From the IMG/VR virus record IMGVR_UViG_3300035698_005926, positions 1-50,391 of that record: a stretch of 50,391 nucleotides of DNA; one strand, written 5' to 3'. Shown piece by piece: positions 10,301 through 18,636 of the stretch. The position numbers were made by a program, and so were the translations under genes. Numbering within the stretch: the first letter of the stretch is position 1; each line of letters begins with the position of its first letter. The DNA is from a virus. The notes under the pieces were generated by a model. It worked only from the letters and a program-made list of their open reading frames with translations. It was not told the DNA's origin and ran no database searches.

Positions 10301-13300
10301 CGCCATACTGCGTTCTTTTGGTGAGGCCTAAGATCAATAGTTGACGCAACAGTTATATGTTTTCCGTCAATTTTTCTTGGAACAATATTGTTGTACTCTT
10401 TGTTATAACGCTGGTGAACTGTTTCGGCATGGCTTGATTTCCATATCCAATCGTCAAACTTAGATTGCATTTCTAAGGCTTTATCATGCGCCGCTTGTGT
10501 GGCGTTTATATCAACAACATTCTTTTCACTTTCATTTTCAATTATGGTTTTTGTGACTTTTATTTCCTTACGCATAAGAAGGCTAGTCAATATATCATCA
10601 GCGTTCTTCTTGTCCGTACCAAATTGTGTCGTGTTCTCAGTGGAAGATTTATCAGAAACTCTTACTTCCCAGTTATTAACAATGGCAGAATATGACACTT
10701 TCGCACTCATATTAAGCTCTTCTTTTATGAAGTCAGTTATGACCGCTGGCTTAAAATAAGGAGATCCAAGTTGAGTGTTGATATCACTTGCTGGAATATC
10801 ACTAGGCTGCACAGCTTCTAATGAATCAACATTCTTTTGGTACTTCCTGTCTATTGATACCAGTTTTCTCGCATATTCAAGTTTTGACTGGACATCACCA
10901 CTTAAATATTCCTCTGCATATACATACAGCTCACCACCTTCATAGCTTGGTATAGCGAACACAAGGTCAAGATCTTCAAGATCTTGTGCTATGCTGTCTT
11001 TGTCCCTGCCGAGTTCTTTAGACATTAGATCAAAATCAAGGCCGTTTGTGTGCGCTAAAGAATAATTCATAGAATCAACGGCTGTTTCTATCTTTGGCTT
11101 GATAACTTGAGCAACAATATTCTTCTCAAATACATCAGTTTTTCTCGCGGTATCCGTGTCTGCATCATAATTCTCAAGAACAATGAAATTGTAATACTCT
11201 GGATCAGCTTTAAAAGCGTCCATGTTAGGATATGTTATTGTCACATTATCAGGAACAGATGATGGATCAAAATCACCTTCGTCAACTATTCCCCCCGCAT
11301 TTTCTATTTTTTGCTTCTTATCTTTTCTAATTTTTCCGATTTGAGCAGATGTGTATCTCTTGCCTGTATCGGGATTTAAACGCCCAATAATATTGGTTAA
11401 ATCAATATCACCTTCGTTGAAATCTTCATCAGCAGCCATAAAGTCATTACGCATGGCATCACGATATTGTTCCATGAGTGATCCAGACGGAGGGCGTGAT
11501 TTTGTTTCTGATTTTGTTACTGGGCCATACTTCTTTACGAAGGAATTATAGCTTTTTTTGAGCTTATCTTGCTCTTCTTTCATTTTGGATGTGTTCTTCG
11601 ATACCATAGCATTCAATGAATTTCTTAATGAATCTCTGATAGGAACGAGAAGTTTTGCTTTTTCTGCTTCTGTTCTTGTTAATCCGCCAGTGGCTTTCCC
11701 ACGCATAGGGGCAGGTTGCCCTATGCCATTCTCAACCTGCATTAACTCACCATCTTTAATATAGTAAGATCCGTCTTTTTCTTCCACGGGTGTAAAGTCA
11801 AGACCAACAGATGATTCCTTCTTTATTTCGCCAATAACATTCTTCGGAAGATTGTTTACAACATCGGATAACTGCTTTTCTAGGGTTTCGTTATTTGATG
11901 GATTGACGGTAAGCGCCTTTTTAGAGCTATACCCTGTACTTGTTGTTCCGTAATCACCAAGAACCATTTCGGGATTGTTAATGAAATACTCGTTAATACT
12001 TATGCCTTTTCCATCATCATCCGTAATATCACTTTCTTTTGTGTTCACCCACTCAACGCCATTGCTTTTTTCATCACCAATGCGCTTTCTTAAAAATATA
12101 ATATCGGTAACAACATCAGTGTGAGCATTGGCTTTGAATGCGGTGTTAGGCAACCGTATAGCACCAATAAGGTCAACTTTTTCAGACATAGCTTGACGCG
12201 CTTCCACGCCCAAGGAATCCATAGAAAAACGACTTGTGACAAATCCAATTAAGCCACCTTCAGCAACCATATCTATGCTTTTTGCGAAAAAGTAATTATG
12301 AAGAGATAGGTTTTTGTAGTCCTTATCTCCCTTTACTTTGGAATCACTGAATGGAGGGTTTCCAATGGCGGCATCAAACATACCGTCTGCATATTTTGCA
12401 GATATAAAGTCAGCATTGCGAACACTGGTTTTTGGATAAAGAAGAGCCGCAATACGAACACTCATAGGATCAACTTCAAGGCCAGAATACTGCATATTCA
12501 TGCTTGATGGAATCATACCGGCAAAATTGCCAATACCCATGCCCGGCTCAAATACAGATCCTTTTTTAAGGCCAAACACTTCAAATGCTTTCCACATAGA
12601 CCTTGTTATGGTTTCAGATGTATAATGAGCGTACTGAATGGTTTTATTTGACTGCCTGTATTCCTCTGGCGATAGAATATCTTTGATTTCAGATACAATA
12701 TTTCCCCAACCGTCTTTTGCATTGCCCTTGCCATCTGGGAATGAATTTTTAATACTTCCCCATCCTGTGAATGTAGCAAGCAAAGATTGTTCCTCTGGTG
12801 TCGCAAGCCTTCCCTCTTCCTCAATTTTTTTAACGAGCTTAATAATCTCAATATTATCTTGCGCTTTTTTCTTTTGAGAACGGGATTCGGACAAGTCACC
12901 AGCCGCAATAACATGGTTTCCACCAAACTCCTTGAACGGCTCTACTCTGGCGGGAACTGTATCATTGTTGCGAACACTATCTCCGTTGCTATCGTTTCCG
13001 CTTGATTTCGCTGCATCTTCTTTGGCATCACTAATAGATAGTCCACCTGCGCTAAATAGCTCTCCTGTGCCTCCTGCGTCACGCTTTTTAGGTGATTTTT
13101 TAGCGACTTTTCTTTTATCATCCTTCGGTATAGTTTCGGTGCTTTTTCCGACATCGATTTTTGGTACGCTTGTTGAAACCTTTGATTGTTGAACACTTCC
13201 ATCGGAGTCCTCCTTTTTCACTAAGTCTTTTAAAATAATAGATGGTAGGTTTTTAAACACAAAGTCACCATCAAACAAATAATACTCGGCACTATCAAGC

Positions 13301-16128
13301 GTTGCTTGAGGATATTCCTTTGTCTTTGCGTCTATCTCTTGTTGAAACTGTAATGCGTTAAAATCATCGCCACGAGACTTAGCCTCTGCGAGAGCATTGG
13401 AGAGCAACCAATCTTGGATACGGCGAACAGTAAGCGTTACTTTGCGCGATGATCCCATACCCACACGCGGGAATGGCGTTGTCGCGCGTCCCGTGGACGT
13501 GAGGACAACTTCACCTTCAGCAAGCTTAATTCCAACCTCACCTTGATTAACAGAACTCACCTCTGTTTTATTTAAATCAGTATTTCTTGCCGCTTCAATC
13601 GCTTCTTCTTCTGTCGAGAATGTCTGCACTCTTAAAACATGTTCTCCATTTCTAATTGCTCCGTATCTGCCTTCGGATATTTTTTCAGCACTATATTTCA
13701 CAGCACCAGTTTTATCTTGTTTGTCAGCCTTGCTAGGGTTCTTAGGTTCAGTAGGTGTTTTTACAGCAGTAGTATCCTGTTTCTTTTCAGGTACTTGCTG
13801 TATGTTGGCGAAATCTGTTTCGTTGACATCAAAGGCTTTGATCTCGACATTCGTGTCGTCAGCAGGTTCTTTGGCAACTTCTTCACTCCCGCTTTGGACA
13901 GGATCAATAGCAACTGATTCCGCACTCGGTTGTTGTGCGTTGACGGGTTCGGCAATATCGCGTTGAACAGGGCTAGGATTAACATCTTCATCTGTAACCT
14001 CTTTCTTGATTTCTGCTTTTGGCTTTTTATAATGAATAGCATTTTTTGTGTCACCATTTTTAAGCCAATCTTTAAATTCTGACGCACTCATTACAGCAAC
14101 CATGCCATAACGATCTGCTGCTCTACCATCAGAGAATGCGGCATTATAAGCTCTTGAAGCCTCGCGCACATAATTAAACCCTATAAAAACTTTGTGCTCA
14201 TCGAACTCTTTGGTATCAGCGTCAATCTGATCTACGATAAACACTTTATCAGAAGATGGGTTATCACCGATATAAACATCGACATGATCGCCATCTGCGC
14301 CCTCTGTACGCTTGATATATCCGTAATGCGCTGGCATTTGCACCGACCACTTTTGTCCATTACTATCAACACCATTACGCTCTGAACCTTTGGGGTTTTC
14401 AATCGTAATAGGTAAGCCTAGAACGGAAACATGGCCTTTCTTATACGTGCCACTTTCCTTTTGTGCTTCTGTGGGCTGTGTGTTCACATCCTGTGCTGCA
14501 GACTCGATATCAACTTTCGCAGGGATATCCCATTCAGGGAAACGCGCATTAAGCTGATCTTTTATTTTCTTCTTTTGTGCCCTAATAAACTTATTTGCAC
14601 CGCCCGATTTCGCCTGATCGTTGGCAACGGCAAGAGATTTCGTGAGCTTCTCAAGAGACATTTGTTCATATTCATCTTCATCATCCACTGGCTTTTGTGG
14701 ACGCGGCTGCATCTGTGGTTGCTGCACATCGAACATTTGTTCATCAGGTGCGACTGGTGTTGTTTCAGTGGGAATCTCTTGCACCGCATTTGCGGTATCA
14801 TCCACCGCACTTGCGGTAGGAATATTTGACACGATATTGCCATCAGTGGTGCTTAAAGTTTTCAGTCCACCATCTTCATCAAGGATAGTAACTTCAATTC
14901 CATTATCTGTTATTCCTGCATCTGTGACCGTTCCCGATACAACTTCACCATCTTTGGTATTTACCTGTTCAACCTGCGCTCCAACAACATATCCTTGACT
15001 CGTTAATAACGGATCAATATCAACCTGTGGTAATTCAATAGACTTGCTTTTGGCAATCGGTGTTTCGTCATTAATCGCCGCCGCAAGATCATCTTTGTTC
15101 GTTGGCACTTCTACCTGTGATACTGGCTGCGGAACATCTTCTGGCGCAGTGTTTGAGCCATGCACTGCCTTATTTAAGGTATGCATCGCACCAGTCTGCA
15201 TACCAACTGCCAATACAGTCGTCCCAAGCGTCATTGCCTGATCAAACGGGATAGAGTCGATGTACTCACCAAATGTTAAGTCACCTTCATTGATATATGA
15301 GTAATTAGCAAATCCCTGCACCAAGGAAGCAACTTGCTCACCCGGAACTTCTGCTAAAATCTGGTGTCCCAAGGTTTTAAACAGTGAAGAGCCAGCTTTC
15401 AAGTCAAATAGCAACTTTGCAGTTGGGATTGCCTCTGTAGCTGCCTCTGTACCGCCTTGTATCAAGCCATAAATAAGAGACACTGAATTTGAGTTACCTG
15501 CCTTTTTTGATTCCGCCGCGCCTAGTCCACCAGAAACAACACCCATCTGCCCCAAAGCAAAACTAGGGTTTCTTGTGAGAACGGATGCAACAGTCCCAGC
15601 AAGACTCATCCCTATTGATCTTGATGCAGCGCTTAAAAGTTTCTGATCAAGTGTTGCGCCTTCGTTAATTTCTTTTGACGCTTCATCAGAAAGGCGTTGG
15701 TTTACAATTTGACCACGATGCGCGAAATTTTCAAGAACGCGAACAGGGTTCATATTATTGTATTCAGATGTGGCTGTGACAAATTCAAGGCCTTGGTCAA
15801 CTTTATCTGCTGCGTTGGCTGCTAGAATTTCCGCTGCGCCATAAACGCCCCCAAAAGTGTCTGTGGTTAAACCAGTAGTGAATGACTTACCCATTCTATT
15901 TACGGTATCAATACTATGATCGACATAATCACTCGCCCGACCTAATAATCCTTGGCTTGGCTCTGTCTTTACTTGTTCAGGATTAATCTCAATGGCATTC
16001 GCTTCCCAACCACCACTGTTTTCAGGTTGTTCAATACCAATGCCCGTATTACGCTCTGGAATAGGCGCAGAGGTTTCAAGACTCGAAGAATCTTTCTTAA
16101 TCTCAATAGCGTTATCTTCCCATGCCAT
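4354..16128 (-). CDS. giant polyvalent protein: InPase-like, DNA methyltransferase, SNF2 helicase, metallopeptidase
   Basis: One uninterrupted 3924-residue frame, start MAWEDNAIEI. Domains in order: Gly/Ala-rich, partly hydrophobic N-terminus (1-330); inorganic-pyrophosphatase-like polyvalent domain near 560-680 (HYGYIKRTEGADGDHVDVY); adenine methyltransferase near 1130-1320 (FEPGMGIGNF at about 1196, NPPF at about 1257); SNF2-type helicase near 1940-2510 (VGAGKT, DEAH, QRTGRALRQG); zincin-like metallopeptidase near 2830-2950 (HELIH at about 2866 with a downstream EEAIAF); polyvalent-associated C-terminal region with YGTLVFQFLSF and a hydrophobic stretch near 3640. Such proteins are known to travel with injected DNA and shield it (compare P1 DarB). 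Its place at the end of the ejection-protein block fits that role. Confidence 0.85.
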   Translation of the reverse strand: MAWEDNAIEIKKDSSSLETSAPIPERNTGIGIEQPENSGGWEANAIEINPEQVKTEPSQGLLGRASDYVDHSIDTVNRMGKSFTTGLTTDTFGGVYGAAEILAANAADKVDQGLEFVTATSEYNNMNPVRVLENFAHRGQIVNQRLSDEASKEINEGATLDQKLLSAASRSIGMSLAGTVASVLTRNPSFALGQMGVVSGGLGAAESKKAGNSNSVSLIYGLIQGGTEAATEAIPTAKLLFDLKAGSSLFKTLGHQILAEVPGEQVASLVQGFANYSYINEGDLTFGEYIDSIPFDQAMTLGTTVLAVGMQTGAMHTLNKAVHGSNTAPEDVPQPVSQVEVPTNKDDLAAAINDETPIAKSKSIELPQVDIDPLLTSQGYVVGAQVEQVNTKDGEVVSGTVTDAGITDNGIEVTILDEDGGLKTLSTTDGNIVSNIPTASAVDDTANAVQEIPTETTPVAPDEQMFDVQQPQMQPRPQKPVDDEDEYEQMSLEKLTKSLAVANDQAKSGGANKFIRAQKKKIKDQLNARFPEWDIPAKVDIESAAQDVNTQPTEAQKESGTYKKGHVSVLGLPITIENPKGSERNGVDSNGQKWSVQMPAHYGYIKRTEGADGDHVDVYIGDNPSSDKVFIVDQIDADTKEFDEHKVFIGFNYVREASRAYNAAFSDGRAADRYGMVAVMSASEFKDWLKNGDTKNAIHYKKPKAEIKKEVTDEDVNPSPVQRDIAEPVNAQQPSAESVAIDPVQSGSEEVAKEPADDTNVEIKAFDVNETDFANIQQVPEKKQDTTAVKTPTEPKNPSKADKQDKTGAVKYSAEKISEGRYGAIRNGEHVLRVQTFSTEEEAIEAARNTDLNKTEVSSVNQGEVGIKLAEGEVVLTSTGRATTPFPRVGMGSSRKVTLTVRRIQDWLLSNALAEAKSRGDDFNALQFQQEIDAKTKEYPQATLDSAEYYLFDGDFVFKNLPSIILKDLVKKEDSDGSVQQSKVSTSVPKIDVGKSTETIPKDDKRKVAKKSPKKRDAGGTGELFSAGGLSISDAKEDAAKSSGNDSNGDSVRNNDTVPARVEPFKEFGGNHVIAAGDLSESRSQKKKAQDNIEIIKLVKKIEEEGRLATPEEQSLLATFTGWGSIKNSFPDGKGNAKDGWGNIVSEIKDILSPEEYRQSNKTIQYAHYTSETITRSMWKAFEVFGLKKGSVFEPGMGIGNFAGMIPSSMNMQYSGLEVDPMSVRIAALLYPKTSVRNADFISAKYADGMFDAAIGNPPFSDSKVKGDKDYKNLSLHNYFFAKSIDMVAEGGLIGFVTSRFSMDSLGVEARQAMSEKVDLIGAIRLPNTAFKANAHTDVVTDIIFLRKRIGDEKSNGVEWVNTKESDITDDDGKGISINEYFINNPEMVLGDYGTTSTGYSSKKALTVNPSNNETLEKQLSDVVNNLPKNVIGEIKKESSVGLDFTPVEEKDGSYYIKDGELMQVENGIGQPAPMRGKATGGLTRTEAEKAKLLVPIRDSLRNSLNAMVSKNTSKMKEEQDKLKKSYNSFVKKYGPVTKSETKSRPPSGSLMEQYRDAMRNDFMAADEDFNEGDIDLTNIIGRLNPDTGKRYTSAQIGKIRKDKKQKIENAGGIVDEGDFDPSSVPDNVTITYPNMDAFKADPEYYNFIVLENYDADTDTARKTDVFEKNIVAQVIKPKIETAVDSMNYSLAHTNGLDFDLMSKELGRDKDSIAQDLEDLDLVFAIPSYEGGELYVYAEEYLSGDVQSKLEYARKLVSIDRKYQKNVDSLEAVQPSDIPASDINTQLGSPYFKPAVITDFIKEELNMSAKVSYSAIVNNWEVRVSDKSSTENTTQFGTDKKNADDILTSLLMRKEIKVTKTIIENESEKNVVDINATQAAHDKALEMQSKFDDWIWKSSHAETVHQRYNKEYNNIVPRKIDGKHITVASTIDLRPHQKNAVWRVLQTGNTYMAHAVGAGKTLAMVSAGMEMRRLGVWKKPLYVVPNHMLAQFAGEFRAAYPQAQIFVADEKNFHADKRQRFVANVAKGDWDAVIMTYSSFSRIDVSAEFEVEMTASEVAKYKTALIVANNSGSVGRGSTAARIEKQIEKMEQKISGLKAKSKDQGFSFDQLGVDSILVDEAHGFRKLSFGTMQGNVKGVTPTGSKAAWDLYMKTKYLNTIHHNNNLVLASGTPLTNTLAEVYTIQRFMNEDDLETRGIATFDAWSSVYAASVTNAERQPSGNYKNVTRLAEFRNLNSLSQMVRQFMDVVTNDELGTLVDRPTMKSGTMIIKTTPPSTEYLAFQKYLADRTNEIANQRSNQKGSDNILAIINEGRHAAIDMRLIDPSLPETPSKLEDMISGIYKIYKDTANDTFKNQYRGDDRKSKVKGGAQLVFSDLGIRSRTKDGQSFSAYEHIRRKLIRMGVKAEEIVFISDFDTTEEKRRLQNKVRNGEVRILIGSTSKMGTGLNVQNRLKAIHNLDAPWLPADLEQRTGRALRQGNQYGEVEIYGYGTEGSYDSTMWGMLETKAKAIIQFLKGDTDLTSMRDIEETDHFRMAKAMTSGDARVLKQAELQSDVDKLARQAKNFVNEQVQVKTSISRNGNSILDKTQYIKDINSALKTKKGFKEDEFLMTVSNKAHAERSDAGEALQDSVGVLISKNESTPTDGVKIAEYRGFDVNMFASVSNIESSYEIFIKNPAFRNPILSWSIQNASFHGSGVITRLNNAINKLEEAKSNAEFSIQKSEREITVLKSQINDEFLKSDELKRKRNELVEIEGDLRKNAPVEIFYDDYPLEYWATNKQDINNPSFYIRDDEQEYSYSENKSEEILDQLSERMKKRGWDEANFNFFDNKDMSHLPGFNDLVEGFYWKGIINVAMDTKDVLRTFDHELIHALKAAGAFTKNEWEILEDRAVSKWREQYKIDDKYKEIMIKEQGITDPVRLESMLNEEAIAFAFQDMANKGIIRRIANRAMKFIRDVSDILRGKPYNFDDAKTVLEAVESGYIAERAKKPSQEENSQTNFPKYKLGKNKNKALTEATELLANVRGLDQGVMKDLNGASAAILHPHHIASLFKEFTPVYRAVVERFKAREILVHQLGKFVDPYNNLDAESKRSVNAVLEIGRLKGVTYSKDDAGNIFAENDLDEKTVHSSNGDSIMLSPAETAAYLGVRTSMDNALDKYIETIIEENKYILGDDAKSIEDIEISLEKAKKTNNIHDVRDIKGILEKINDVLDAKRTGYIPFKRWGEIGVSVKDVDGEVVHFERIEVPKSLNKNKAVSKAKADALDRLLKDYDKNGYDINFFEMNKFSESAAFIDLHEFDMLVSGSNIPTADINKFRSLIQSEMQKKGFRSHFFQSRNVSGYSPDFERGINDYVVSVSSYISRRLHEKNIESAVSSVADSGKKGLHQYAVKYHDYVNDPKEEMATIRMMGFFWYLAGNVSSGVMNLSQPLLVTAPFFKGMFSHAKIATEMTKAYKDSAGVFTFKNGLEMLSFDKAPLDVRDALEKAYNEGDFLSLATNDAMAISNSNTQALRGLSKKKRLAAETIALTFSVPEKMNRVVTFISAYRLALDPKNKKSIEAFMKNDEFGQSMIRGKQTNEDFAFAFAEFSVISTQYRLGKNNRPQLARGYGTLVFQFLSFQMQTLELMYRLGKVNGGKNKAALASMIIAVVAVAGLKGLPFEDDLQDLIEGLYKFATGKDFDIETDVHDFIASKTNPMVAETLIRGIPASMMNVDLSGRLGFGNVAPDNTSDFLGVWYDMLYERPVRAAGYANEGDVMRAVSEIAPAFMRNPMQAYQWSTDGVRTRKGKKVIDSDKVTNTDATLKFFGFTSAKISKERQAGYAINRASSAVNELRSRYYKRLAKALSERNRLSSEGKKEESRAMQAVYQSIMDEINRHNQTAPLHKRIIIRPHTLKMKFREEMQGSDAKRVRKQARPRSEEIKKIYGL

Positions 16129-16140
16129 AAAATATTCTTT

Positions 16141-17520
16141 CTATAATCCAATTGGTGCTGACAATAGAATCTGCTCTTGTGGGCTTGGATTTAATTCCCT
16201 GTATCCTTGAGCTAAAGCAGCATTCAGATTGCCTTTTGGTATTTGACCCCGCCTACCATCTGGGCTTATGACTTCAACATAAGGCGATTCATTGAGCCAC
16301 TGTTGCGCCCCCTGCACATCCCTACCAACTTTATCATAAGAAAACTGCCCTATGTTCTGAGCCGTATCAGCCAATCCTGTAACCCCTGATCTAAGCATAT
16401 CACCACCTGTACGAATATGTGCGCCAATATCCGTTAAATTAGCAGCACCCTTTGCAATGGTATCCATTCGTGTATCGCTTGGATCGGATTGATACATATA
16501 GCGAGAATTTTGATTATCGCCATACGGTGTGAAGCTAATACCTTGCTGCTGTGGTTGTACGGCGGAACTTTGTCCACCTCCATTGACAGGATGCATTCCT
16601 TTTTGAACAGCGTCTTGTAAATCTGTCTGTGGAATAGAAAACATACGTCCTGTGGATGGATCGCTAACAGTGACACGAGAGGGATCATCCACTGGTGATG
16701 GTTGCCCTTGCTGTGTCGCCGGGTTCATGTTTTCTTGTGTTTGATAAGGATTCGCACCTATCTCACCCTGACGCTTCTGTATTGCATCCTGTGAAGCGGC
16801 AAGAGGGTCACTGGTATCTGTTAGCCCTGTACCGCCGCCGTATGGCGTGGGTTGTGCCTGACCGCCATATGCTGCGTCCCAAGAGGCTTGAGCTTGCTCC
16901 ATAGCCGCTTGTGCTGCACCTTCTTGAGCAAGCCCACTGGAATTAACTTGATTATATGCTTTCATCCCCGCTTCATACCTCGATATAGGAGGTTGACCAA
17001 TCTTGTCTCTTTCAAGGTCAATAGATGCTTGTTGATACGGAGTCATTGCAGCAGGTTTAGCATTGTCCATCTTCCATTTTTCAAGACGTATCATGTTCTG
17101 ATAACGCCTATCTTCTGGGTTAATGGGCTTTCCCGCAGCTTGCTGTGATGCCAAGAGGCGCTTGTCAAAATCTGTGTTACCGTTCTGCATCCAAGCTGTA
17201 GTGAATTTCTGCGCGGCCTCTGGATCATCACCGTAAATCTTGCCAGACAAAGACAAGCCTTTTGAAAATTCAGCATTACTGTAAATTTGATCTGGAACTT
17301 CTAGCCCCTTTTGTTGAGCAAAAAAACGGGCTTCGTCCGATTTGCCATCGCCAGCAAATTCAAAAACTTTCAGCATGTCATTATCACGCTGTGTCTGTGC
17401 CGCCGCATTCTTTGCTTCATCCCTCGCGTGCACCTGATCCAATTTATTCGTTCTGGATTCATATGCAGAAGCCATCGTATTAACTGGATTTGCAATACTG
17501 TCGACTAATCCTCGTTCCAT
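16141..17520 (-). CDS. putative internal virion / ejection protein
   Basis: A 459-residue, Gln/Gly/Pro-rich, low-hydrophobicity protein, start MERGLVDSIANP overlapping the upstream stop (TAATG). Residues 1-210 are helical and charged, 220-350 low complexity. Two related segments, VTVSDPSTGRMFSIP near 281 and VEVISPDGRRGQIP near 421, each lead into an Ala/Gly helix (DAVQKGM, NAALAQGY); this V-x-V-x-x-P-x-G-x-x-x-x-IP module recurs in phage ejection and polyvalent proteins. It lies between another ejection-type protein and the polyvalent protein and probably is released with the DNA. Exact role unknown. Confidence 0.6.
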   Translation of the reverse strand: MERGLVDSIANPVNTMASAYESRTNKLDQVHARDEAKNAAAQTQRDNDMLKVFEFAGDGKSDEARFFAQQKGLEVPDQIYSNAEFSKGLSLSGKIYGDDPEAAQKFTTAWMQNGNTDFDKRLLASQQAAGKPINPEDRRYQNMIRLEKWKMDNAKPAAMTPYQQASIDLERDKIGQPPISRYEAGMKAYNQVNSSGLAQEGAAQAAMEQAQASWDAAYGGQAQPTPYGGGTGLTDTSDPLAASQDAIQKRQGEIGANPYQTQENMNPATQQGQPSPVDDPSRVTVSDPSTGRMFSIPQTDLQDAVQKGMHPVNGGGQSSAVQPQQQGISFTPYGDNQNSRYMYQSDPSDTRMDTIAKGAANLTDIGAHIRTGGDMLRSGVTGLADTAQNIGQFSYDKVGRDVQGAQQWLNESPYVEVISPDGRRGQIPKGNLNAALAQGYRELNPSPQEQILLSAPIGL

Positions 17521-18182
17521 TATCCCACCTTCTTATAATTTGAATCTTTTTCTTCTTTCATACCATTCTTAATTTGATCGGCAATAATCGCACCAAGATC
17601 ACCGATTGTAGATGATTTTAAATTACTTTGGCCTTTGATGTTTGCAGCCGTGACATTACCCGTATCAGTAAGTCCACGAGAAGAAACTGCTCCACTCTGC
17701 ACATTGTTTGTAGCCAAATTTTGGCCTGATGCGAAGTATTGCCCTGAGAGGCCACGCGCCGCCGTATCGGATCGATTCTGGTTTTGCTGCATAAAATTAT
17801 TACGCACGCGCTCATCTGCATCACTAACCACCGCTGCCGTAGCACGAGCAGAACCACGCAAAGACGAACCGCGCAAAGAAGCCACGGCCTCTTTCCTCGT
17901 ATCATCTACCGCCATTTTCTGATGTGGTGTCAGTTTAGAGCCACGAGCAATCACCTCTTGCGTTGCTGTCAGTCCGGGCGATGCCGCACTTCTGTTCATC
18001 CGCAAGCTTTCTTCTGCACGCTTAACTCCAGCAAGCTGCGCCGCTGTAGCTTGCTTGTTTGATTCTATAAGCTGCTGCGTAGCTTGGTTGTTGGCTTTTG
18101 ACTCTTGCTGTGCGCCATACACTTTTGTACCGACATCAATCACTGTCGGTAGCAATTTAGGTATAAAACTCCAAAAGCTCAT
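17520..18182 (-). CDS. putative internal virion protein (220 aa)
   Basis: A 220-residue Ala/Ser/Asn/Gln-rich protein. The N-terminus MSFWSFIPKLLPTVIDVG is amphipathic, followed by a long helical segment rich in Gln, Ala and Asn (QQESKANNQATQQL). This layout is common in podovirus ejection proteins that line the capsid core and cross the host envelope. The stop overlaps the next gene (TAATG). No catalytic motif is visible. The assignment rests on composition and position rather than on a recognised family. Confidence 0.55.
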   Translation of the reverse strand: MSFWSFIPKLLPTVIDVGTKVYGAQQESKANNQATQQLIESNKQATAAQLAGVKRAEESLRMNRSAASPGLTATQEVIARGSKLTPHQKMAVDDTRKEAVASLRGSSLRGSARATAAVVSDADERVRNNFMQQNQNRSDTAARGLSGQYFASGQNLATNNVQSGAVSSRGLTDTGNVTAANIKGQSNLKSSTIGDLGAIIADQIKNGMKEEKDSNYKKVG

Positions 18183-18201
18183 ATCTTCACCTATTCCTTA
18201 T

Positions 18202-18627
18202 TTATCCAACAAGCCCACGAGAAGGGCCTCCACTCATTTTTGACAATGGATCAATAGCGCCATCCATGCTTTCATCGTTTTGAGACTGTGGCATTTGCGG
18301 AGGACGTATTGCTCCTTGTTGCTGCTGATTATTCAATAACCCCATAGATTCAAAAACAGGGACAAGCTCTGGAACAACGAGAGCTAATTCTGCCGCCGCT
18401 TGTGGGCTGACACCGTTATCAACCGCGTTACCAAAATCAGGGTTTTTTTCACCTTGTTCTTGAATACGGCTCAAAAGAACATTTTGTATCTGCTGATTAA
18501 ACTCGGTGTTAGATACCCTAGCAATACCGCTACGCTCTTGTGGTTGTGCGCCCTGTGGTGCGGGATTCTGTGGCATTGGCGCTTGTGGTACGCCTTTCTG
18601 CGGCATTCCTTGACCCATATTGTCCAT
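18202..18627 (-). CDS. Pro/Gln-rich virion-associated protein
   Basis: A 141-residue protein with Gln/Pro-rich ends (residues 6-32 and 102-120) around a short helical core (EFNQQIQNVLLSRIQEQ, AAAELALVVPELVPVF). Start MDNMGQGMPQ follows AGGAGAGAATC. Such flexible low-complexity proteins commonly lie beside ejection proteins in podovirus late operons. Function not known; possibly a structural linker or an assembly chaperone for its neighbours. Confidence 0.55.
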   Translation of the reverse strand: MDNMGQGMPQKGVPQAPMPQNPAPQGAQPQERSGIARVSNTEFNQQIQNVLLSRIQEQGEKNPDFGNAVDNGVSPQAAAELALVVPELVPVFESMGLLNNQQQQGAIRPPQMPQSQNDESMDGAIDPLSKMSGGPSRGLVG

Positions 18628-18636
18628 GATTCTCTC

